From Diphasiastrum complanatum (Eukaryota > Streptophyta > Lycopodiopsida > Lycopodiales > Lycopodiaceae): DNA of 64,000 nucleotides. Shown one piece after another: positions 43,910 through 56,347 of this stretch; within the stretch, counting starts at the first letter, position 1; each line of letters starts with the position of its first letter. The translations under genes were made by a program, and so were the position numbers. The stretch covers positions 36,390,585 to 36,454,584 of the forward strand of contig CM055102.1 in the NCBI GenBank assembly GCA_029204225.1, written 5' to 3'. The notes under the pieces were generated by a model that was not told the DNA's origin, did not search any database, and was given only the letters and a program-made list of their open reading frames with translations.

Positions 43910-45104
43910 TGTTGTAAAGCTATCTTCATAAGCTTTACTTTCGGCGCCACTGGGGCCAGCATTGTCCCCGGCGCCAGCTGTGCCGGCGCCACTGTGACCA
44001 GAATCCAACCGGCGCCAAGTTTCTATGGCTGAAAATCTTTGATCGGTTTTAGTGAAGTCTAGAGAGCTCAGATCGATGTGCAGTCACCTCACACGGTCTA
44101 GGCATGATTAAAGGAAGCCTCAAGATCAAAAAAATCTACAGAGAGAAAAGGACTTTCTAGAAAAAGAAAATCCTAGAGAGAGAAAAATGTGCTTTACCAG
44201 CTTGGGTAGAGTGCTTGGTATGAGGGGGGGTGCCGAATCACACCAATACTATAGGGGAGTGCGGGTTGCGACTCAGGGCGAGCTCCAACCAAGTCTCAGC
44301 CTCCCTTGCTGGAATGTTGTCATGGCTCTCGCCTTGGCATGCTAGCGCCCCGGAGACTAGGGTCGGTCACACACTTGAAATGTAACCTTCTCAGATTTAT
44401 CAATAAAGTGGGATTTTCCTCAAACTGACTCTGATTACCTTCTAGGTTTCAGTGTTCGGTAAAACCGCCAGTTGTAAGGCCGCTTCAAAATTTTTAAGTT
44501 GGCACATAGCTGAGGGTCGTATCTAGGGACGCCAGCGGTATGCCGTCGGGATCATTTGGTCCGTGGCGCCAACGGTATGTTGTCGGGACCATTTGGTCCA
44601 GGAACTGGTTGTCTCCATATCTGTCGCGGCGTGTGGTTCTGAGTGTTCCTTGCAATGGGTTAAGCTCTTAGGGAACGGGCTCTAACCTGTCGGCTGAGTT
44701 GGATGGCTTGCTTGGGTGGAAGTTACATGTTTATGGCTGTCCAGTCTGGGGTGGCGCCAGGTTGGCTTCTCGCGCTCGTGACGAAGCTTTCAGTTGGTTA
44801 AGTCTGACGTAAGTCAGACCGCTTGCTTGGAATAAATGTTACTCGTTTGTAACGAAGCTTTGAGTTGGTTAAGTTTGATGTATGTCGGCCGACTTGCTTG
44901 GAGGGAAGTCACCCACATCGGAACCCCCGATCTGGCATGGCGCCATGTTGGATCTCAATGTTGGTTTTCGGAACTTCAAGTTGGTTAAGTCTGATCGTTG
45001 TTGGTGAGTTGGCTGCTTGTATGTCAAGTGGGTTTGGATGACAAGAGTTGAAGGCTGGAAAGCTAAGTCGTGGTTCCTGGCTCCCTTTGAGATGCCTGCG
45101 CTTG
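43910..45104 (+). repeat. older family-A LTR with degraded end
   Basis: Starts TGTTGTAAAGCTATC. The GGCGCC array is much reduced and the end reads GCGCTTGA in place of GCGCTACA. More point differences than in other copies. No primer site follows, so it is a solo or truncated LTR. Confidence 0.85.
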
Positions 45105-45316
45105 ATGCCGCCCTAGTGCCTGCTCGTCTGCCCGAGACCCGCCCGACAAAATTAGACATACGTTGATTTTTGATGGGCACTGCGCGGTTGACACGCGTAA
45201 ACTGTGGGAGGGCGCCGGGGGGCAAACCCCTCCCACGCGCGGACAGTGCTCCCAGCTCGGGCCATAGCCACGGGCCCGAGCTTCCCCCTTCTCATTAGCT
45301 CGAACAACAAGCGCCC

Positions 45317-45360
<44 letters not shown>

Positions 45361-45560
45361 TTCTGTGTGCAGGTTCTGGAGGGCGAGAAAACGTGCGTAG
45401 GTGGAGGTTCCAGAGGCGCACGTAGAGGAGGATGTTTCTCTGTTATTTGTTTTGTTTTACTTGCCATAAAACCTTGTATAGGCAGAATGAAAGAACACGT
45501 TCAGATTCAAGCAGAAATCGTGTTCTTTAATTTTTTTTTACGCCCATAACAGATTTAGAG
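45105..45560. other. GC-rich segment with (GA)n microsatellite
   Basis: A GC-rich stretch (45105-45300) is followed by an uninterrupted GA repeat at 45321-45357. GA/CT tracts near GC-rich DNA are common in plant promoters and 5' UTRs, but no coding exon could be tied to it. Confidence 0.5.
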
Positions 45561-45739
45561 CCAAATCAGAGGATGTAGATTTGTAAAGAGCTGAAACTGA
45601 TGCTCAGAGTTGAAACCTGAAAGTTTCTACTCTGATACTAGACTTTTATTTATCCTATGAAGAAGCTTGCGGTTATGGCTTCACTAATTCCAGTTTTGAA
45701 GCAAGTTTTTTGAAAATGCTCTTCTATGGCTATGATTAA

Positions 45740-45810
45740 GGGTGTTGGCTCAATTGGTTATCTTGACATCCAAAGTTTCTTTAGTCTCAAGTTCGAGCCT
45801 CTCCTTGGAA
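45740..45810 (+). other. possible tRNA-derived SINE head (pol III A and B boxes)
   Basis: TGGCTCAATTGG at 45745-45756 fits the internal A box, and GTTCGAGCC at 45791-45799 fits the B box, at a spacing usual for tRNA genes. The T stem and anticodon stem do not pair well, so a functional tRNA is unlikely. A SINE or tRNA pseudogene is more probable. Confidence 0.35.
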
Positions 45811-48073
45811 ACCAAGAAGCATTATCGATGCTAAGAATTAGTATGAATTCATTAGTATTTCCAGATTTCTTGATAAAGCTTTTAAGTGTTGTAGAAGGAT
45901 CTGTTTGAATGGATCCAATTGCTTGTTTCAGGGCTGTATTCTGTTTTGTTAATAATTTGGATGCATGCATAACCCATAATGTTCTGAATCGTGTTCCTAG
46001 TTATGTTCAGTGGTAGATTGAAGTAAAACAATTTATCCAGTTTGTATGGACTGGTGATAACTAAGAGCATGATTCGAGTAAATGCATATGAGGATTAGTG
46101 TTTTACTTGTAATCCTCTTGTTAATCTGCATGTTCAAGAACATTGATGGGAATTGCAGTTACATTCCTATTATTTGGTGGAGCAGAATATTGGTCTGCTT
46201 TGTGATAGAGATTAACCAATTCCCTGAGGAAGCTTGTTGAGCCTAGAAGGGTCAGTAACCTGTTTGAATGAACCTGTAATTGACACGGTTCCCTCTGCCT
46301 TCTAATTTCCGTGACACAATGGTATGATAGTAGATGATTTCTGACTTGTCAGAGATCCAAAAAACTCTGCTACTAATGCTGATTCCTTGCTACTGTTCTA
46401 TTGCTGAGGGCCGAAGGAAGACAACAGTGGGTTTAGTAGGATGTAGCACAGTAGTTGGCTAGCGGGGTCTGAATCACGGATTTTTTGATTCAGAGATGGG
46501 GGACAGATCCTAGTTGGTGATGGCTGAACTCGCTAAGCCTGCAATCTTCCATTAACATGCTATTTTTGCCCTTCAGAGAGTTAATAGAACCCGTGATGTA
46601 GCTATGAAAAGTGCAGATACCATTGGGGAATCGTGGAGTAGAAGCCAAGTTTGGTATTGGTTGTTGGAAAGCGCCATATGACTTGGAATTAGCATGGATT
46701 GGCTTTGAAGCTCTATTCCACAGTCCTGCCTGTGACAAAAAATTTGCTGTCTCTCTCGCAATGGAGGATCGGGGCTTGAAGGCTCGATGGGTGGTAACTT
46801 ACTTTCTCTCTCTATCTCGTTTGTGATGGCTGCGCTGTCAAAATGAGGGAGCCTGCCCTAAGTTTTTTCTCTTTGGAAAAAATAGGTTTGATTTTTTTGG
46901 AGGGGCCCATGGCCTTTTGTAATTTTTTTTTTAAACCTTACTTTTGGGCTTTTGGCATGCATGGGCAAGGTGTTCAAAGGAAGTTTGATGCGTAGTGAGT
47001 GGTCGGCAATTCGGTTAATTGAGTGACTATCTGCATCGATGTTGTCACATGCCGATCTATCAAGGCTCAATGAGAATTTTGACATTTGGTAGCTTTGAGT
47101 TGGCATGAAATCGAGTTTCTAAATCAACTCTGGGAGTCCAAATTACTAACCCCCAGTTATAGAAACTTCGGTTTCTTGGTGTCAGATTGTCAAAGTTTGA
47201 CCTTGATTTCAGTATTGCTTCCCATATAGGGAGTTGAAGGAATTTGGATTTCCTTTCTCTAGGGACAATATGCATGTTTTTGGGCTTTATCACTTTGACA
47301 TTCTGCTAAGCCAATTTATATTGGAACTTGAAGTACGGTTGAATCCTAAGTCAAGCTATATTAATCGGTTTTTTTGGAATGAATTTTTTGAGCCGATCTT
47401 GACAGAAAGGTAAGAATGTATGGTTTTCAGGCATATACCCAATATAGGAATTCGATTTTTTTGGTACGATGCTATTTAAACTATTTAACTTTGGAGTATT
47501 GGTACTCCCAGTAAATGGAGTTAAATCGTGTTTTTTGAATTTTGTCCTATTCAAATCTGTGGAACACTTATGGCCCTTGGTTATTGTGTTCTTGATGATT
47601 TTGATCATTAGGATTGAACAAATCGAAGCTTTTGAGATAGTTTTCAAAGTGATTAATTGGAATAAGTGGATATTACTGGAAGTAGTTCTTTATTCGACAA
47701 AAAAAGAAGTTTGTATTGAATACAAGAAAAGAAGTACCCGAATGCAAGTTGATGGAGTTTCCATTAATTACAGACAACTTTAACGAAATATTGCTTAAAA
47801 AAAATTAATGAAAAGGAAAAACAATCCAATTTTATTGGAAAAATTGTAATTGATAAGAACTGATCAAAAGTCAAACTGATTTCATTTACAGTTAAAATCC
47901 CGTGGTGGTTTGTATATCGATAATGCTACCCAGGTATAGGATAAAAATGAAATTGTTTCAAACTTTTTTCCTACAGTCATTCATTTTTTACATTTACTAA
48001 TGTCTTTAGTTCTTCATTATGAATTAGTTGAAAGATTTTTAGTGGACTAAAAAATTCTAAGGAGGGAAGAATA
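45811..48073. other. intergenic DNA, no gene recognised
   Basis: AT-rich sequence with several short frames (for example 46611-46826 and 47469-47783 on the plus strand). None shows a domain or good splice partners. Confidence 0.4.
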
Positions 48074-48562
48074 GTGGACATCAGAGGTAGTAAGTGTGAT
48101 CGAGAAATATATTTCGCAGTTAGGATTTTGTTAATCCCGGTAAATAATTGCTTAATCTCCGATATTATTTTCCTAGATAGAATTCATTTAGTTGAATTCG
48201 TAAATGATATCTTTGTAACCTTTGAGTTATCCGTAGGTTTTGATGAGAATCAGTCGCAATTCGCGAAGGCGTTCGGATGGAGCTCAGATGCGACCGTTGG
48301 GCACTGCCAGCTGAATCGCTCCTACAGTCCTCCAGAGTGTAGTCAGATAATACTGATCTATGTTCATACAATTAATACAGCATTCGACATAATTTCAACC
48401 AAAGTGCGGAATTCAAAAGAACAAGAAAACTCAGACATACGAAATAAGCGGCATATGCATTCCACATTCAAGATCAGATACCGTAAGAAAATCGTCTATA
48501 TTGATTCCTCTTTAGAATTTCTTCAAGCACTGCATGCGAATCCACGCAGTGCATTGGCGTGA
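48074..48562 (+). CDS. hypothetical 162-residue frame
   Basis: This is the longest frame in the stretch. The product is not recognised. It has a hydrophobic stretch at about residues 14-35 and a basic C-terminal part (KIRYRKKIVYID). It ends where the copia LTR-like sequence starts at 48560. It may be a chance frame or a remnant of something older. No start-context or splice evidence was found. Confidence 0.2.
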   Translation: MDIRGSKCDREIYFAVRILLIPVNNCLISDIIFLDRIHLVEFVNDIFVTFELSVGFDENQSQFAKAFGWSSDATVGHCQLNRSYSPPECSQIILIYVHTINTAFDIISTKVRNSKEQENSDIRNKRHMHSTFKIRYRKKIVYIDSSLEFLQALHANPRSALA

Positions 48563-50586
48563 GAGAAACACGGTTCTCTCATGAGTAATAGTCTCGCTTC
48601 ACTAGCGGACAGTTGGATCTTCTGATCCTATTACTATATATGGTTGTGTTCGAGACATGACCCATTAGGATATATTGATCGGGCACTGATCCCGTAGATG
48701 GCTACTTGGGTTAGCCGGGTAGCCACACGTAGGAAGAAATTAGCCTGTACAGTGATTTTGAGCTCATTATGCTATACTCAGGGGCATGTCCTGGGTTTGT
48801 CAGTATATGTGGCCATATTGGGCCTAACTCTAGTTTGGCAGGTGGTAGGCCAGTTTAGTGACACCTATTGAGTCCATGCAATTTGGGGCTTTGCTATATG
48901 TACAATGTTTCTTCATAATAGACTTAACTTTTGTTGTGCCATCTTTGAGAGCTTGTGAGGAGTGGCTATGGTGATTGTGTGATGTGATCTGGATAATGCA
49001 CTAGATCCGAACAGAATTTCAACTATTGAGCCAGCAGGTATCTACTGTATGTCTGTCTCTTCTACATCTCACGGAGGTCTTCTTGTCTGTATCTTGTCAT
49101 TTCGACCTCCCTTTGGTCTTCCAGTTGCTCTTACTGGTACCTTCTGCTTGCTGGTCGCGATCCTACCTCTGATTCGACTCCCTCTTAGGCTTGAATTGTT
49201 TCTTGGATTTTTCTCTGTTGCCGTAGGGGGCCTGGTTAGAACCATCTTTGTGATCCAGATGTTCTCTGGCCTCGACTTCTTCTCGAGTCTCGACAATCAC
49301 CTTTTTGAGGTTCATGGCGGGATCTTTCACGAGCAGGGTTTGTGTCGTCTGGAAAGATCTGGGTAAGGCGCTCAATAGGCACGTGAGTTGCTTCTCAGTT
49401 GACACTGCATTCTTTGCTCCAGAGTTATGTAGTGATAGAAACAGATCCTTCATCTTTCTCACGAAAGAGGTGAGGTCTTTTCCATCCCACTATAGGTTCG
49501 TCAGCTGATCTTCCAGCATCATGATCTGACTTCTTGATTTCGTCTGAAATCTGGTGAGCAATGCATCACACATCTCCTTGGCTTTGGAGAGTGTAGCCAG
49601 GTCAAGTGTAAGGCTATCTTCGATGGAAGATGATAGCAAGGCTACTGCCTTGTTATTTTTCTCCCTCCATTCGTGTAGCTCCTCGCCTGTTGTCGTAGGC
49701 ATTTCTTCTGTGCCATCCACCCAGGGGAAGAGTCCTTCACCCTTGAGTATCAAAGATGTCTTAACTTTCCAGGCTAGAAAGTTAGATCCTGAAGAATCAA
49801 GTTAGATCCTGAAGAATCAAGTATAGTGCAGATCTTGCTCTGCATGCTGTTGATTGAAGCCATTGCTTCTTGAAATCTATTTCCTTGTTGATGGTTGATT
49901 GTCTGAATGCTAGGTCTCCTGGATCTGCTAGCTTCTTGGCTATGTCAGAATATGACAAGATAACGGGGCTCTGATACCACTAATGAGAAAACACGGTTCT
50001 CTCACGAGTAATAGTCTCGTTTCACTAGCAAACAGTTGGATCTTCTGGTCCTAGACACAGAGCTCTTCTCGCACACAGGCGGAGTTGCTATCTGTATTTC
50101 GTCTTGATTGCTTACTAGCATCAGATTTCTATGTATTACACACTGTGTATACTGGTTTGATATATGTCAAGTATAATTCAGTAAGTATGGTCTCTTTGTG
50201 TAAATCTAAGATTAGATTGATTAAGCATCTACAACTAACCAGAGAACTACAAGAGTGGCAGATTAGCCACGACCTAGGGAGTATCTGCTGACGTCATGCC
50301 ATCGGATCATATTACTGTACTTCTGGGTACTTGCGTGATCTTTGGTGGTACTCCTTGGAGCGTGAGCGCTGAACGGGTTTCGTTTACCTCGTCTGCCTTC
50401 TTCCGTACTGGACCACGAAGGAATCTCATTCATGGATCTTTTGTGTTCGCGAACAGTTCGTCTTCGTCTCCGTTGACTTTCGCATTCGTGAAACTCTTCG
50501 TGTTTCGTGTCTCCAAATGTTCGAGTTCGCAAATATCTTCGTCAAGCGAAGGGCTGAAAGCTAGCAAGCCTTTGTAATCATAAACA
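48560..50586 (-). mobile_element. damaged copia element, minus strand
   Basis: A primer site in reverse (GGCTCTGATACCA, 49968-49980) lies left of a 5' LTR at 49984-50586 (about 603 bp, minus strand TGTTTATGATTAC to TTTTCTCA). Gag is readable at 49753-49163. At 48560 a segment like the LTR's 3' end (ACACGGTTCTCTC...CAGTTGGATCTTCTG) recurs but diverges after about 75 bp, so it may be a remnant of the 3' LTR. Pol is absent. Confidence 0.75.
49163..49850 (-). pseudogene. copia gag fragment with a 20-bp tandem duplication
   Basis: UBN2-type gag pieces: 49753-49490 (EGLFPWVDGTEE, LSKAKEMCDALLTRF) and, in another frame, 49462-49163 (MRKMKDLFLSLHNSG, LLSALPRSF). At 49781-49820 a 20-bp unit (GTTAGATCCTGAAGAATCAA) is directly duplicated. 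As 20 is not a multiple of three it breaks the frame near the N-terminus. Confidence 0.8.
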
Positions 50587-53082
50587 TTTTGTTTCTTCAG
50601 TTTTGCATGTCAATTGTGATGTTAAAAGAGGAATCTGATACATGGATTACATTGGATTTGTTAATTGATTGAAGCTTATCATTAATCAGAAAGGATCAGA
50701 ATGTAATAGTGAACCATGTTAATTCTTTGGTTTAGATCACTGGATCAAGTGTGGATTTGTGGTATCCATCTGATAGGCATGCAAGTCATCCAAATAAATG
50801 GATTCTTGAGTGTTTCGGGAACAAGAGATAATATCCTATATGGATTATAGGACAACTAGAGTTGATATCTAGAATATCAGATGAGGCAGTTAAGGGTTTT
50901 CTGAAAGGAAAAGCTGATGGTATGGGACATCAATAATTTTTGGAAAGGAAATTCTAGGACTGTAAAAATCTGATAATTAATGGTGTGTTTTAGTACCTAG
51001 TCGCGATATGGGAAAAAGAAAAACATTGATCAAATGTGGGATATTTTGGGAAATCTTGAGGTTTAATCTAGATCCCAATGTGGTAGCTCATTATTTACAA
51101 AATCGGAGGCCCTCAAATCTATTTCTTCTTTGATAAATGTGGTTGATCCTTTCATAACTTGAAACACAAGAGCTCTGATACCATGTGAGGCATTTCATAT
51201 CATTTAGATCCAAAATGTGTCCCTTGATTTTTGGTTAGAAAGACAACACAATCTACAACATTGCCAATGTAGAAAAATCAACATCCACTTAATGAAAGAG
51301 ACCTAGTAAAGCCTAGATCTAGTCATTGAATCACGCACTATTTATTTGGACTAGTGGAAAATTGTGGACCGCACCTAGTCAAAGCTGGATTAACATGCAG
51401 AAGAAGGCGTGACATTGTCTTTTGATGATAGGAGTTGTATTAGTAGTTCATCACAATATTTAGTGATGAAGTCAGTTTCACAAATTGTAATTGAGTCATG
51501 TCCTAGTAGAACTTTCCCATGAAAACATAGTGACTAGCAGCACACCAGTTAGGGTTAACATTACGACATATCTAAGGATGAAATGCATGAGCATACCAGC
51601 AATCTACGATTAGTGCGACTATGCAGCAGGACTACTACCGAATCGCAGATGCCTAACTAGTAATACTAAGTTGAAAGCGATAGGTTTAGTAAAGTATTTA
51701 GATTTATTCCAAACAATAACTAGACAAAAGCATTATGGTTCTATTGGTTGTACACCATGTCAACAAATATTTTTTGAGAAGCTATGAGTAAGAAATGTAG
51801 TTAGATTCGAAGAGCAAGAGAAAATGATTGCCAAAAAGGTCAATCAAGAATTGATGATCCGAGTCTAGCAAATGTGGATGTTTTCGAGTTTAATCGTAAA
51901 TTGACATTGAGTAACCATTTTTGAAACCTAAAGAATGACCTAGGTTAGTTGGACAAGCATTGTTTTCAATTCATCATCAGCAGCAGAAGATCAACTTAGA
52001 AGCTTTTTTTGTCAACAATAGAAGTCGATTTAAAGATATGTCAGTTGATTTTGATGAAGAAGACGAGTCTTCAACTTCATCATATTCTAAAAAAGAAAGC
52101 ATTGATAATATATCAAGTCTATACATAATTTTGGGCCCTATTATTTTTTTTTATGGAATTTGGCTTCTGAAATACCATGTGTTGTTTTAAGATGATGTTT
52201 ATTTTTCGTTATGATGGTTTTATCAAATTTTTAAAATTTTTTAGCTATGATCTACTGTCAAAATACAATTTTTTATGAAATTTAGAGATTGACTCATAAA
52301 AAGACATGATTTTGGACTAAAAGTAGATGATTTGAAAAATAACAAAAGAGGGTTACTCTTTTTTAGGTCAAAGCTCCAAAACAAATGTCATTGAGTTCTT
52401 CCAAGAAAGTGCAAGCAAAAAGAAAAAATTAAGCACCTTAAGTGGTGTGAAATTTCCACGTGTTGTGCCTAGAGAAGCAACGTCTAAAAAGAACTAAAAT
52501 TTGATTATATGGAGTAGTTCACTTTGGTTATAAGTCAAAGTGTAAGCAATTTCCAGAGTTACAAGGGTGACACAAACCGGCCTCCTGCATGGTGTGCCAC
52601 CTTTCTTTTTTGGGGGGTTAGTTTCGATATTTTGTAAGGTGGTGAAAGCTTTAGAAGCTATATAGCTAATCAATGGCAAAATGCCTTTGAAAGGGTTGGA
52701 TGTTCAGAGGCATTCAGTTGCAGCCAGAATTTTGTACACATGCCTGTAATTGCTTTGTATATTTGTGCGTAGAGCTTTTAATCTCAAGACCAAAAAATAA
52801 GTATTACTGATTCCTAGTCATTTCAAGACTAGATTTACAATACCTCGACTATCAGTAAGTATTGAGCAGTTATAATATATTCAGCTAAGAGCGATACAAA
52901 AAAGTCTTGATATGTCTATTTTTACATACTTTTATATTTGTCCATGTGCGGAAATTTTGATTTCAGAGAAGAATAACCAGATGTATAGGCTGTCCTTTGA
53001 TCTTTTTAGTTCTCGCACTCTTCAACTAAAATCCGTTGCTGTAAGGATGCTTGCAATTAGATTGAGCGCTTTAGTGTCAAGC
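50587..53082. other. AT-rich DNA with a minus-strand LTR element scar
   Basis: At 51172-51183 GCTCTGATACCA, the reverse complement of the tRNA primer site, is followed by TGTGAGGCATTTC, which looks like an LTR end. No internal or opposite LTR could be identified. A 76-codon plus frame at 51960-52190 has an acidic serine-rich stretch and a C-terminal hydrophobic segment but no known domain. 52690-53082 probably holds the 3' UTR of the HMA gene. Confidence 0.45.
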
Positions 53083-54600
53083 TTACACTGTAGATCTTCC
53101 TTTTGTAGATAGAGGTCGCTGCTTCATTTCTCTTCCCTGCTTTCGCATGCCAATGGTTGGGTAATCACGATGATCTACTCGAGACTTGCGAGATTTTGCT
53201 GAGAAATCTATAACTGGGACAAGCCTGAGTCCAGATTTGGTTTTTACAAGAGCAAATACCTCTTCGGATTCATCATCTGAATAGGGATAGGACTCTTCTG
53301 TCACAGTATTCAAGACGTTTTTAGTCTCCGGTACGAAAAGAGAAACTTTTCCGGGTCCATTATCATTGTAATCACATCCATAACTCTGGGAATTCCTTGC
53401 TTTATCACTCCTTACAGCTGCTGGAGATAGATGAGTCTCGTAGCCCACGCGCCGACTGTGATGAAGATCTAGATGAGAGTGGTTGCCTGGCAACCCAGGT
53501 AATGTATTTAAATTCCTTCGCCTTGTAGACCTCTGAAATCTTGATGTATGTGGAAATTTATCAGCTTCAGAGTAATACTCTCCAAGTTTTATTAGAGTGT
53601 TTCTGTCAGCCTTTGATCCAGACGGAGGTAGGTCGTACAAAGAACTTATTCCCAAGGGATAGTATCTGTTTAGTGGCTCATAATTCGGATCCTGGTACTC
53701 GGCATCAAGTGCAACGTAACTCTTGAGTTTCAGTTTCTTCAAAAACGGAGACATCTTCACAGGTGGGTTTTGTTGTTCTTGGATGGCTGCTAGAGGCTCT
53801 ACAGGACAATCTAACATCTGAAAGGAATTTTCTGCTTGCTCTCTTTCAGCTTCTGATTCTGCCTTATGTTCTGATTCTGCCTTATGCTCTTCCTGAGCTG
53901 AGCAAAATTCCACTTTTTTTCCTGTTCCTTTTATTGTCTTGAGGACCTTCCAAGGATCTGCATAGCCACTAACAGCCACTTTTTCCAGCTTTGTGGATAT
54001 GTCGATTTTTTTGACCCCTGGTATTTCAAAATGGAGAACGATAGCTAAGCTGTGATAAGTACTAGTTTTACTAAGCTTCGCGAAAGAAATCTGCAACAAG
54101 CTCAGTCAAGCTGAAAGTTGAACATACCTTGCAGTGTGCAAAGCGCTTTAACAACCTTCCGCTTGCATCCTTCACAGTTTAATGCTACCTTCAATTCCAC
54201 AGTCTGCAAGTGTAACACCGGTTGTTACTCTCTAGAATCCAGAAACCAAAACACAGATATGTTCCACGTACAACTTCAAAGGAATAGACAACTATTCTTT
54301 GCTAATTGCAAGGAAGCACTTAACGTCTTAATGGCACTTATTCAAGATAGATTTTACAGGAAAAACGTTTGTAAAAGCTTTCTCATCTGTACTTCAATTC
54401 ACATATGGAACACGGAAATTAGAAACTTTACACAAACTCACAGTATAAGGCAGCTGTTGAGGGTTGTCATTGTCAGACTTATGCTGGGTTTGATCTGTCC
54501 CCATCGAATGTTCACATCCTCCTGCACTTTCTAAAAGCTTTTCTTCTTTACTGGCAGGAGTCACAGTGTTAGAGCGCCTAAAGAAACGACAACAATTCAT
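53083..54600 (-). CDS. HMA-domain (heavy-metal-associated) protein, three exons
   Basis: Exons 54600-54442, 54203-54128 and 54017-53083 give 389 residues with all phases consistent. Donors are T|GTGAGT and G|GTATGT; acceptors are TTGCAG and ACCAG. Residues 54-116 form the HMA fold, with metal-binding CEGC at 63-66 (VALNCEGCKRKVVKAL) on exon 2 and GVKKIDIS...GYADPWKVLKTI on exon 3. Such domains bind soft metals in plant HPP/HIPP proteins. A duplicated EHKAESE motif and a long polar, proline- and arginine-containing tail follow. The protein ends GRSTV, so the C-terminal CaaX box of isoprenylated members is absent; it belongs with the non-isoprenylated type. The N-terminus MNCCRFFRRS could be lipidated at its Cys pair (inference). 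The start at 54600 is the first ATG of the open exon. The gene looks intact. Confidence 0.9.
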
Positions 54601-55387
54601 AGAAACGTATAAATCAAAGCGGAGTGTCGCTGTTACGCAAAGCTATATGCTGCATGGAGAATGCTCGGGAAATTTCCTGCCGCCATTGCCCCTCTAACAA
54701 TACGAATATACAACAAAGTGGATCGGGACGAGATGAGTGCGCTGAGCCGACGTGGAAAGAGCCCACCAAAATCATTCGATTTTGATGACCTGGTGTATGT
54801 AGTGCTACCCGGATCTAAGTGCCACCTCCACTTGTCATCTCTTAAGGATCTTAGTGATTCCACTTTTAGATTTTGTCAGGTCATCATGATGAACCATCCA
54901 AAAGTTTAGTTTAGTTAAGACGAGGGTTTCGGAAACCTCTTTGGAGTTATCCTATATTTTCTGATACACAGGTTCATGTATCGGTTTTTTGAGATCCTAT
55001 TAAAACAAAATGTTTAAGGTACAAAACTGTGAAATTTTGTACTTGTCCTCCACCCAAAAATAAGACATAAAATAAAACCTTAGCATTCAACTTACAACTT
55101 AAAGTAGCATGATTGATTCAACTACAAATATGTTACTATAACCATGGCCAACAAAATTTTCATGCAAAAGAAAAAGTTAAACAATGTCGTGAAAGGTTCA
55201 AAATGAGGTATATCAAAAAAAATTTGCTCATTACCATAAAATTCACCATAGATAACAATATCAAATTGAAAAGCAGCAAGTACATCAGAGGTCCCCAACA
55301 AAGACATCCAAACTTTAGTCGTCCATCATTTTCATTGTCTCAAGAGATGGTGCCATGCCAATGATGAAGTCCAAAGCTACGTGGAAT
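54601..55387. other. upstream region of the HMA gene
   Basis: Probable promoter and 5' UTR of the HMA gene (minus strand). An 82-codon plus frame at 54661-54909 overlaps it and has no domain. No TATA element could be assigned with confidence. Confidence 0.4.
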
Positions 55388-56210
55388 TGAGGAAAAAGTA
55401 CAAAAAGGACCAAGAGTGGATCTTAATCTGATCCTCAAGAGGGATTGGTTGTCAGATTACTTGATCTATCAATCTACTTGAGATTAAGATCAATCTAGAT
55501 CAATTCTAGACACAAAATCTTAACAAGAACAATCATTAATTGAAGGTAGGTGTACTTTCTAGTTTCCCACGTGTGAAACCCTGTATGAGTACGGACTCCA
55601 ACCTGAAAATCAAGTACACATTGATAGCACCTCAAAACAATCAAAACAAATGTAGAGAATCACTCAAAATTGCTTCCAAAACCAAGATTGGTGTCTCACA
55701 ATGATTATGGCCAAATGTGGCTCTATCTATACAATAAGTGGGAGCTCGTGGTACTGATCATCCCTCTGATCCCACATGTGTGAAGGTGCTTTGTCATATG
55801 ATGATTCATCATGCAAAACTGACACTTGGACAAAACCTTCTATTTTGAGCACTTTTGGTCCATTTTCCTTCGATATGGAGATCTACTTGGAAATCTTCTA
55901 GAAGTCCAAATTCGCCTACATCAGCTTATTCCACACGTGTGAGCTGTCCTCTACACATGGGATGTGACACCTAACCAAAATATTTGGCTCATGCAATCAA
56001 TAGATTGATGTCATGTGTCATATATCTAGAAAACTAGTTTTTGGCCTTTTTAGCCACTAGAACTTGAATTAAATCATATGTACAACCTATATGATTATGG
56101 TACATGACAAGTACATTATTTTCACACGTGGGAACAGGCTCCACACATGTGTAATCATCCTATATACATGATTTTTGGCCTCTATCAAGCTTATTTTTGC
56201 ATTTTTCACA
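55388..56210 (-). repeat. copia-type 3' LTR, minus strand
   Basis: About 823 bp, starting TGTGAAAAATGC on the minus strand next to a polypurine tract (TTTTTGAGGAG at about 56221-56211). It is the inverted near-identical twin of the LTR at 62910-63730. It contains CACACGTGTG at 55932 and further CACGTG copies at 55568 and 56125. Confidence 0.88.
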
Positions 56211-56347
56211 CTCCTCAAAAATCTAGCTTGGTAAATCTAGCTTGATGGAAAACATGATGATCTTGAACTTGACTCCATGGGCTGAATTGGTCTTTGCTGG
56301 TTCAAAAGGTGTGAAGATCAGCCAATGAGCTTGACGTTGATCTGAAA

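Noticed and set aside
45204-45467. Frames with arginine-glutamate or leucine-serine runs
   Set aside because: They translate the GA microsatellite at 45321-45357.
45740-45810. Functional tRNA gene
   Set aside because: A and B boxes are present, but the acceptor, anticodon and T stems do not pair.
47360-48560. Plastid or mitochondrial DNA insertion
   Set aside because: AT-rich composition suggested it, but I recognised no organellar gene, tRNA or rRNA in the sequence.
55113-55364. Short frames upstream of the copia LTR
   Set aside because: AT-rich chance frames on both strands without domain or splice partner.
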